Source of the DNA: Carallia brachiata
Taxonomy: Eukaryota; Streptophyta; Magnoliopsida; Malpighiales; Rhizophoraceae
Length of the DNA stretch: 64,000 nucleotides
Reading direction: 5' to 3'
Assembly (NCBI GenBank): GCA_021464245.1
Contig: JADCRB010000013.1
Span: forward strand, 12,063,245-12,127,244
This document shows, one piece after another, positions 55,973 through 64,000 of this stretch; the first letter of the stretch is position 1; each line of letters begins with the position of its first letter. The notes below the pieces were generated by a model. The model was not told the origin of the DNA and ran no database searches. It was given only the letters and a program-made list of their open reading frames with translations. The position numbers and the translations under genes are program-made.

Positions 55973-58300
55973 TTTCGTTTGTGGGTTAGGCGTTTTAGGG
56001 AATTACTGTATTGCCCGTTCCTGTCGGATCGGGTCAATTTTTTTTTTTAATTTAAATTTTTATTTTTTAAAACTAAATGCTTTTCAAATTTATTTAATAA
56101 ATTCTTTTTGTGGTAGCCACGTAATAAAATAGTATATAGGCTGATTCTGAAAGAATCTTATCTGTCAATGAATAAAAATTCAAATCTTAAAAATAATACT
56201 TATTAGGAAGGAAAATAATTCAAAATTACAGATAAATTCTCACAATAGTTGTAATGGATAATAGGAAGGAATATTTTAATTATTTAAGATTTTATTCATA
56301 TCAGTGTTTATTCCTATCGGTGTTTATGATGATAGTTTATACTTTAAGTTAGATATTATATTATTTATAATTCTATTTTTAGTTAGTTTAGTTAATATAA
56401 TCCTATGAATAATGTTCAGTGTCTTCTTTGTTAAAGTGACTAGATATGATAATTGATGTTGATATAAAGTTTTTTAAATGAATATGATTTTCGTTAGTTT
56501 GGGGTAGATTTCTGAGTTCTGCAGATGGACTTCAGTTATTTTTCCTTTTTTTTGGGGGTGGATTATCAGATTGTTCTTGAATTTCTTATTTGTACTACAT
56601 CAATTCTATAAGCTGTCCTACGTCAAGTTGTTTGTTCGATTTCCATTTTATAAAATAGCACAGTGAACAAACGTTAATGTGATGTAATTTAATAAAAAAT
56701 TTATTAAATTATTTTTTTATAAAATAATATATGAGTTGTTAGATAAATCTCATAATTCGTTACTATGGTGTTACATAGTCTTTTTTTTTTTTTGGGTAAA
56801 TATATGTTAAGCTCTAAATTTCTTGCATAAATCAGTGCTAAACTTCTTAATTTATAGTATATGAGGAGGTTCTCACATTGTGAATTCCCGAGAAGAGTTG
56901 ACCTTTTTTTTCTTTTATTATAAATTCTGTTGAATCGTGAGTTTTATGTAGATTTGTTAAAAAGTGACCCGATCCAATAACCGGTTTGAATTCATCCGAA
57001 AAAATTGAGTCAGGAACCCAATTTTTCAATCCGAATCTAAAAGTGACCCAATTCGAAAATGATCCAAAAATTTTGAATTAGATCCGGATTGGATTCAGAT
57101 CACCCGTTGGATTAAGAAAAAGATAAAATAATGAAAATTTTTTTGACTTTTACCTTTAACTTATCTTTTTTAAATACTAATTAGTACTATTTTTGTAAAA
57201 TATAATTATATATGACGCAAAAATTAAATTTAAACGTTTAATTATTGTAAAAATGAATTTTAAATTTAATTGAAATATTTTATTTTAATGAAAAATGACT
57301 TAAAAAAATAATGATTCAGTACAAATTTGACCTGAATTTAATCTGAATCTAACCCGAATTTAAAATGACTCAACTTAAACTCGAACCGAATATAATGTGA
57401 CCTGAAAGTAATCCAACTAAAAATGACTCGAACTAGAAACGACTCAACTCGAATTCGACTCGATCCGATCTTTTGACACCTCTAATTATCTGATCAAACG
57501 TGTGTAGTTTTTATTTACATGAAATCTGCAAAACATTTGAGGTCAATAACCAATAATGAGACTCCCATATTGCAACAATTCGCCTTCCACAAGAAAGTGA
57601 GACACTGGACTTTAGCACCTTTGGGTTACAGCTTACCTAGATTTGTTGTGCGGAGGCGCCTACTCTTCCCTGGAAACCATGTCCATTAGCTTGTATTCAT
57701 GTACTTATGACTTTTTTTTTAATCCACTTTTCATTTAATTAATTAGCATGACATTTTAGCAATTGGGAAACCATCTTGGTTTCAGGCATTAAAATATAAT
57801 AAGGTTGTTGTTGGAATTTGGATCACCAGATTGTAAAGAGAATTTGCGAGAGTTTGGAGCAGAGAATTGCTTGCTTAATTTCCGTTTTCTTCGAATTTCA
57901 CTATCTTCTATTTTTTCTCCTTTTTTGTACATTGATTCCCCTGTATAGTTCACTATCCAGACTTTCATGCAAGATACATATTACATTCTCGAGACAAATC
58001 TATTCGTCTTTATTCATTACGTAAACTCAATTTCTGTACACTGAATCCTCGAAGAACCTCTTCGTTTAACTCAAACTCTCATTACAACATATCTATCTTC
58101 AAGATTCCTGTATTCGAACTTCTAAGTTCTTTACATTTGGACTTTGAGTTTATGCATCCGGACTTCGAGATTCAATGATCTCACTTCAATAGTTGTCGAG
58201 CCATATCTACAGGACAAAAACTTCGAACAGAATTCTTGCTAGAATTACAAGATGACAACAGGCAATTTAAAAAATTATAGATATTATCATTGTACGTTGT
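55973..58300. other. intergenic, with a degraded repeat element at about 56950-57485
   Basis: The segment 56950-57485 is filled with variants of GACCCGAACC/GACTCGAACT and ends TTTTGACACCTCTA, the kind of end seen in hAT-like elements (TAGAGGTGTCAAAA on the other strand). The left end is not clear. No coding region was recognised in the rest. Confidence 0.4.
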
Positions 58301-58511
58301 GATTTAGTGATAAGTGTTTGAATATACTAACCATAAATTCTTGGGTTTGAGTCTTATCGGTGCATATGGTGTGGCCAAATCTTCGCTGACCTTAGGGTAC
58401 ATGCTTACTATAACCATCCATAATTGTAATATCGCTACAGAGACTCAACACAATGCTCTTTGGCTAGAATATTGCTCCCTTTCCCAATTATAACAAAAAA
58501 AAAAAAAAAAA
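58300..58511 (+). mobile_element. possible SINE with poly-A tail
   Basis: GTGATTTAGTGATAAGTG resembles an A-box, and TTGGGTTTGAGTCTT, about 35 bases on, a B-box. A body of about 150 bases and a run of 18 A's (58494-58511) follow. Target duplications were not clear. The tail ends 14 bases before the duplicated GT14 3' segment begins. Confidence 0.45.
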
Positions 58512-58642
58512 CAGAGTTATTATTAATCTTTATAATCTAATAGAAGACTTCTATACATCTTAAATCCTTTGACATTGAAATCAAAAAATAACTATAACCT
58601 CACATCTTCTATCAATTGAGTTCTATGTGTGTGTACTTTGTA

Positions 58643-59241
58643 TTAATAACCAAAAATTTTGGATGCCAAACCTAATAAAGGATCTAAAGCACGAGGAGCA
58701 AACTTCCTTGCAAAAGGAGCACAAACATTTGTTGTCTGGTCATTGTAAGTACATTCCATTCTGTCAAAATTCTTCTTGAACAACTCCTCATCTCTGATGT
58801 TGGTTGTCCATAATAGATCAGGAAACAGTTTAACGATCTGCCGAACAAAATTCACCGGCTCATCTGTTGCCTTTGATGGGGCCAAATGTAGACTAAGCTC
58901 TCTAAAGCTGGTTGAAAATAATCGATTAAGAGGCACCTTACGAATCTTCTTCAGAAAGTTGGACACCAGATACATTGTTTCAATGTTGTTCTCATCATCA
59001 TCCTGAGGCAAAGGCCTGGCTGTTATGTAGATGTGGAGGACAGAATTCCCATTTGTTGTCACCAACTGCTCAACAGACTTTGCTCCTTGAAAGCATCAAA
59101 ATTGCCATCTTTTGCAGCCTTGTACAGCCGAGCCTTGCCTGTTTCAGCATTTTGGTTCACACCGGAACACTCTCCTGCTTGATTCTCATTCCTTTCACGC
59201 TGAATGGCATTGACACTGCTTCCTGGTTCTGCAATCTCCAT
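58643..59241 (-). pseudogene. chimeric gene: ankyrin N-terminal exon fused to GT14 C-terminus
   Basis: The first 60 codons (from the ATG at 59241: MEIAEPGSSVNAIQRERN, then ARLYKAAKDGNFDAFKEQ) are the N-terminal exon of an ACD6/ITN1-like ankyrin protein. After a one-base shift near 59070 the frame continues VTTNGNSVLHIYITARP to VRQIVKLFPDLLWTTNI, still ankyrin. It then runs without a break into DEELFKKNFDRMECTYNDQ, TTNVCAPFARKFAPRALDPL and FGY, which is the C-terminus of the GT14 gene at 39526-40137. The GT14 part and its 3' flank are a duplicate of 39991-40262. The fusion is in frame over at least 130 codons. Whether it is expressed is unknown. Confidence 0.8.
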
Positions 59242-59283
59242 AGATTCTGTTGAGATGAGACCTCTTTTTGGTTCTGAACTCAA

Positions 59284-61289
59284 AAAATTTAGATGTATAA
59301 TAGAGTAAAATTAGTAAGTACCTTACATAATAATAGTACGAGAACCAGTACAGATTTAGAGGGTTTCAGGTCAGAGAACATATACAGCATATAACAAATT
59401 TGAAATTGTGTAATCAGATTAATAAAATATAATATAATAAATTATTATTTTATTTTTATGACAAAAAAATAAATACAATTACACAAATAACTAAATTTAT
59501 TGCATTCTATATACTTTTTTTTGGCCACTTCCCTCTTATCATTAATCTTTTCCCTAACAGTACGAGCATTTGTCATTGATCAAAAAGGGATTCTAAAGAC
59601 AACTGGAATTTTTGGTTTGAACTCTTATAACATAATTTTATTATTATAAGATAAAGGCCAAACTTGTAAACAAATTTTTGTTTTGTGTTTTGTGGGAGAG
59701 GGAGGGGAGGAGAGAGAGAGAAAGAGAGCTTCCCTCATGACTGGAATTTTTGGTTTGAAATCTTATAACATAATTTTATTATTATAAGATAAAGGCCAAA
59801 CTTGTAAACGAATTTTTGTTTTGTGTTTTGTGGGAGAGGGAGGGGAGGAGAGAGAGAGAAAGAGAGCTTCCCTCATGAAGCAGAAATAAGAGGAATATTA
59901 CCTTTTTTAGTGTTAAGAATTCGAATTTTTACTTCTATTCACTTGTTTCTCTCTAGTGGGATTTTAATTCCTTCTTTCAATTAAAAAAAAAAGTTGCATT
60001 TAGAATTCTAAAAGTTTTATTCTTGCTAAAGAACTATGATTTCAGAAACTTGATATAGTCATTTTAATATTTAATAGAAATAAATAATATTAAGTTAAAC
60101 AAATTCTTAATCTTATTTCTCTAATATTCTAATGATCTTAAAGTTAGAGTACTTGTTATTTTTATTCACTTATTTTAAAATATAATTCTCTCATAATTTT
60201 ATATTATATAAATCTATTTTATTATTTTTTTTAATTTTAAATGAATTTTATTTATTATTTACTGTAAAATTATAAAAGATATAAACTAAAAAAAAATAAG
60301 TCAAATAAAAGATTTAAAAAAAATAGTTAAAACTTCATTTAACAAACGCTAACAGCCCCACGTGCAATGGTAACCATTTCGCTGACCTCTGTCAGGATAG
60401 CCACAGAAACCTGAAATTGCCAAAAAAAACGACAGTTATTTGTGGGCTGGTTTATAGTTGGGTATGGTCCCCCAAAATCAATGCCAACCGTCATAAATAA
60501 TAGTGCAATTACACAATAGAAGGGACCACTCATGAATCATGATTCATCAAGTAGTTGACACGAGTTCACCCATTCGAATTCGGGTTTTTGATACGTTTTA
60601 CTTTGAATTTGAATTTTGTTAGTTACTGTTTGATTTTTTTTTTAATCGTAAAAAATTTAGGTGATGGGAGTTTACAGATAAGATTTGAACTTCAAATTTT
60701 TTAAGAATAAGTTTAAAATCTTACCAATTCAACTAACTTTTGTTAGCTACTGTTAAGTTTTATCATAAATTGTTAGTGATTCATAAATACATTTTGACCT
60801 TAAAATGAGAATATGGTCTTATCTCTAAACATTTGTAAATTTTAGAAGACAAAAGAAAAACAAACAGGAAAAAGAATTTCAAATGGGGCATTTAGCAGTT
60901 TGAATTTCATACTTCATTTATAAAAATTGTTCCTAACCCACTATAATTAAAACAAAAAAAAAGTTTTGTATTGAATTTTACAGTTAGTACGAGATATGTA
61001 AAAATAGAAAAAGCTGCTAAATAAAATTTACGAATAGTAGGGTTATTATCAAAATTCAGGATGGTTACTCGATTTCATTTTAATGATCACTCAAGTTGAT
61101 TAATATTTCCTCTCATTTTAATTATTACTATGATTAAGAATAATGTTGATGGTAATAAAAAGTTTTAGAATAAATTGTTGCAACCAAAGCTTTCTATCGA
61201 TATGATTTGGTCAAACTGATTAATATTGTACATGGACTTAGAAGATAGTAATCCCAATTTATTTTTTTGTGGTCGTACATGGAGGCTTA
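59284..61289. other. intergenic with a 138-bp tandem duplication
   Basis: Apart from the tandem duplication at 59602-59878, AT-rich DNA with no recognised gene. It should contain the promoter of the chimeric ankyrin gene (59241 upwards). Confidence 0.4.
59602..59878. repeat. 138-bp tandem duplication
   Basis: ACTGGAATTTTTGGTTTGAA to TTCCCTCATGA is present twice with a period of 138 bases and only about two differences, including a GA-rich stretch. The near identity points to a recent duplication. Confidence 0.95.
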
Positions 61290-61795
61290 GAGCCAAGTTA
61301 CGTCTAAGGCAAGAGCCCTCGTGGCCATTGGACACCAATGGCATCTTGTTGCAACAAACAAAAGTGATATTCCAGTGGGCTCCGCCACAAAAAGAAGGCC
61401 CTAGCTCAACGAGGTAGCAAAATCAGCCATCCAGTCGGCCACCTGGTTCCCCTCACGGAGCACATGAGTAATATGGACATGCCATTCTCTGCGTAACAAA
61501 CCTTTGCACAAGGAAATTAAGTTGGTATGAGGATGAGTCAGTGGACATTCCTTACAAAGAGACTCAATAGCCACCGCGAGTCAGCTTCTAAAAAATTTTC
61601 CGTAACCCCCATTGCCACGCCAAGTCTAACCCAAGATATAGACCCCATAACTCTGCTGCAAAGACGAACAGAAACCAATATTATGTGCAAAACCCGCCAA
61701 CCAACGTCCGGAGCTATCACGAAACACCCAACCAGCTGTAGCATGGCCCTGCTTGCAAGCCCCATCGGTATTAACCTTATTGATAGATGGACTTA
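61290..61795 (-). pseudogene. LINE-type RNase H (RVT_3) remnant
   Basis: On the minus strand, across several frames, one reads VNTDGACKQGHATAGWVFRDSSG, WLAGFAHNIG, then the LEADSRWLL word and finally REGNQVADWMADFA, in the order of the RNase H domain that ends plant non-LTR retrotransposons. DG in NTDGA and VAD near the end match catalytic positions. Stops and shifts break it. The left flank up to 61230 is probably the 3' end of the same element. Confidence 0.78.
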
Positions 61796-61799
61796 AATA

Positions 61800-62705
61800 C
61801 AACAAATTTTAAGAATTTAAGACTAAAATAAAAAATTGAAATATTTAAGGTTCAACTATAAAATTTAAGATTGATTTTAATTTATCATGAGAAACTTTCC
61901 CCCAATATTGAAGCTTTATTGCAAGTTGACATGGCTTATAAAATTGTTGGCATGTAATAATATGTATAGAAATCTAGAATAAAAAAATAAATGGCATTAT
62001 TCTGTTAGCAACAAGTAATATTCGAATACGTGTGGGCGACTGCCTTCAAAATATTGACCTTCTAACATTAAGCAGACGTGTAGCATTTTTACTACGTAAC
62101 ACTCTTGGGCTCTTCAAATCTTTTTTCTTTTTTTTTTTCTTCTTTTTCTTTTTTCCGTTCTTTTGTACAAGATTACAATAATGTGATTTAGGCAGCCAAA
62201 AAAATCTTTTTTTTAATTTCTCGCCGTAGCAGATTGTCGTGCACTGATAAAACACACCCTCTCCATAGGGTAGGAAAATACATCAATAATTGATACTAAA
62301 GTTGTCTTAAATTAAAGGGTCTCAAGTTAGAACCTCAACGAAGCTAATTGGGAAAAAAAAAAAAAATCGGAACAATGAATATGATGCTTCAGGAGCTTGG
62401 AATGTTTGCAGATTCAAAAACAGAATCATAAAAACTTGGTTATAGAAACAAAAAAAGCAAACTCAAAGCAAAGGGAACAATGTTTGCAGATTCGATAATG
62501 CCATGGCCCCATAACCCAGAATGTATATATAAACGGATGGATCCCTTTCTTTGACAACTTTGAGATTTTCAGTCCTGAAGATAGCTCGTGTACCCGTTAA
62601 ATATTTTTGTCCATTCGCATTTATCGACAAATTATTGCATCCAGCAAATGAATAGAAATTTAGCGTTTGTACATTGATCCAGGCACAAGATCCACACAAT
62701 ATACT
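61800..62705. other. intergenic, no gene recognised
   Basis: AT-rich with a pyrimidine run (62118-62155). The bases 62480-62705 may be the 3' UTR of the small minus-strand gene. Confidence 0.4.
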
Positions 62706-63002
62706 TCAACTAGAGTCTAATGATGATGACGATGAATCACGGGAGCTCGAAATTCTTCCACTCCGTCTAGAGTTTCCAATCCTGCTGCTAACCTGGCGTG
62801 CATATGCCACAACAGCCTTAGCCCATCTTTTGATCTCAGACTTCAACTTGTTGGAATCCAGGTCCTTCAGTGATTTCCCTGGCTCAATTGACATCTCCAC
62901 GAAAGAGAAACATCGATCGAATCTCCCCTTCTTCCCCGCGGAGGTCTGATCGTTGGCCTCAATAGCCTTGTTTTGGTTGAGAGGAGTTTTCTTAACAGAC
63001 AT
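62706..63002 (-). CDS. small basic plant protein, function unknown
   Basis: A 98-residue frame from the ATG at 63002 (MSVKKTPLNQNKAIEAND); the frame upstream offers only TTG. The middle, FSFVEMSIEPGKSLKDLD and NKLKSEIKRWAKAVVAYARQ, is predicted to form an amphipathic helix rich in Lys and Trp. It resembles small conserved plant proteins I cannot name with certainty. The tail is SSRIGNSRRSGRISSSRD then SSSSSLDSS, a Ser-rich end that could be phosphorylated. No signal peptide or membrane segment. An upstream exon is possible because AG-rich text precedes the ATG. Confidence 0.6.
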   Translation of the reverse strand: MSVKKTPLNQNKAIEANDQTSAGKKGRFDRCFSFVEMSIEPGKSLKDLDSNKLKSEIKRWAKAVVAYARQVSSRIGNSRRSGRISSSRDSSSSSLDSS

Positions 63003-63686
63003 ATGCTCAAAGGGTTTCTGGTTTAGCTGCAATTTTTGCAGCAGGAACGGTGCACATGTTGTTTAATATTGCAAGGATGTTGACATTTTATATGGGGTTA
63101 ATTAGAGAAGTATGCTAAGACAAGTAACATAGTATTCTGCAAGAAACTTATATTCCAATCCGTGTATCAGATTAACATCATTTGACTTTGAGTTTTCAAT
63201 TTTCTGAAACCTGGTTCTGAACTGGTCAACCATTTATTGGTAGAATAAAAAATGGAACCAACAATTTGAGATCAAAGGGATAGTTGCAATCTTTTGTCTA
63301 CTCAAATTTCAAAGTTTGCTAAATGTTTAAAAATAAATAATAAACTGTCTGTTATACAATTTGAATGGCAAGAGATAAGGAGTTTCCCTGAAAGAGGGTT
63401 TGTGAACTTGCTCACCAAGTCATTAAGGTCATACTTTGAAATGGTAACTCAAGCAAGGGCTGAGACATCTCTAGGAAATTGATTTTAGTCAAACTCAACT
63501 TGATAGGAAGGATAAAACAATGCAATGAGCTGTCAATTGATCATATGGGAGATTTCATTGTTAGCATATTGTGTTTCTAAATTCTAATATGCAAAAAGGT
63601 CTTGTTTAAAAAAAGATTAAATTTTTACCAACCAATAGTCGGTGTCTCCGAAAAAAAGCATAATGCAAAGGGTATATTATAGATGG
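63003..63686. other. intergenic, no gene recognised
   Basis: AT-rich. A 62-codon open stretch on the plus strand (63294-63482) has no recognisable family and is probably chance. Confidence 0.35.
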
Positions 63687-64000
63687 TCAATCTGCCAGAG
63701 CCTGGAAGGCAGAGACGGGACAAGGCCATGGAGGAAGCACAAGTGGGAAGACAATGTTGCGATCGAATTTGTGCCAATCTGGAGGAATAGGACACACTGG
63801 AAACACCTCTCTTGTCAGCTTGTTGTATGAGAAAATATAGCTTCTCATCTTCAAATACACAATATCCTCTCTACTGGGGTGGAAAGCTAATGCCCTTGTG
63901 GAAAGATGACTCTCTTGTAGTAATTCCTGAACCCAAGACATCTCTCGTCACCATTTTTTGTAATGTACCATGTGTTCCAAGATCCACTCCCCTTTTTTAG
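63687..64000 (-). pseudogene. F-box-associated-like C-terminal segment, partial
   Basis: The frame ALAFHPSREDIVYLKMRSYIFSYN, then KLTREVFPVCPIPPDWHKF, resembles the beta-propeller-like C-terminal domain of plant F-box proteins (the HP..EDIVYL word and the IFSYN/ISCN strand). It ends at a stop at 63687. Upstream the frame meets a TGA near 63948, before text like GEWILEHMVHY that also fits this family. So there is a shift, an intron or decay, and the start lies beyond the window. Function would be substrate recognition for an SCF ubiquitin ligase if intact. Confidence 0.45.

Noticed and set aside
1..64000. CRISPR arrays, bacterial operons, rRNA or intact tRNA genes
   Set aside because: The window is plant nuclear DNA. 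No direct-repeat/spacer arrays, rRNA segments or complete tRNA cloverleaf sequences were seen; only tRNA-like SINE heads.

Overview
This window is nuclear DNA from a flowering plant. A eudicot is likely but the species cannot be named. The evidence is a plastid-targeted Rubisco accumulation factor, an AT-hook/PPC protein, a plant 2-oxoglutarate oxygenase with introns, a plant cytosolic cyclophilin, ACD6/ITN1-like ankyrin-PGG genes, a plant GT14 glycosyltransferase, and Ty1/copia and Ty3/gypsy retrotransposons in AT-rich intergenic DNA. There is one ambiguous base (N at 24,046). Many gene-like segments in the right half carry single-base indels, so decay and assembly error are hard to tell apart there.

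Left part (1-25.6 kb): a copia 3' end (1-1.4 kb); a three-exon 2OG-Fe(II) oxygenase on the minus strand (2.7-4.1 kb); a 911-bp hAT-like element with an 8-bp target duplication (5.1-6.0 kb); intronless RAF1 (6.9-8.3 kb); a cyclophilin with a deduced 1.1-kb intron in its 5' UTR (9.35-11.1 kb). That intron holds two tandem H/ACA-snoRNA-like copies in the sense of the gene. A truncated LINE, a second hAT-like element and a SINE with long target duplications follow. An intronless AHL (AT-hook, PPC) gene lies at 18.6-19.5 kb, and then 6 kb without a recognisable gene.

Middle (25.6-35.7 kb): a decayed Ty3/gypsy element of the Tat type on the minus strand, with gag, protease, RT, RNase H, a second archaeal-type RNase H and integrase. 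Between pol and the 3' LTR lies an intact 203-residue WUSCHEL-related (WOX-like) homeodomain reading frame. It has a C-terminal LxLxL motif and a TATA box 87 bp before its ATG. A developmental regulator apparently carried inside an LTR retrotransposon is the most striking feature of the window.

Right part (38-60 kb): a graveyard of duplicated genes. It contains a frameshifted GT14 gene, two CHMP1 (ESCRT-III) pseudogenes with opposite internal losses, and at least four ankyrin/PGG pieces. Two of these form a head-to-head inverted duplication. One is split by a chromovirus with matching 5-bp target duplications. One is fused in frame to a duplicated 3' end of the GT14 gene. The right end (61-64 kb) has a LINE RNase H remnant, a small basic plant protein and a partial F-box-associated-like segment.
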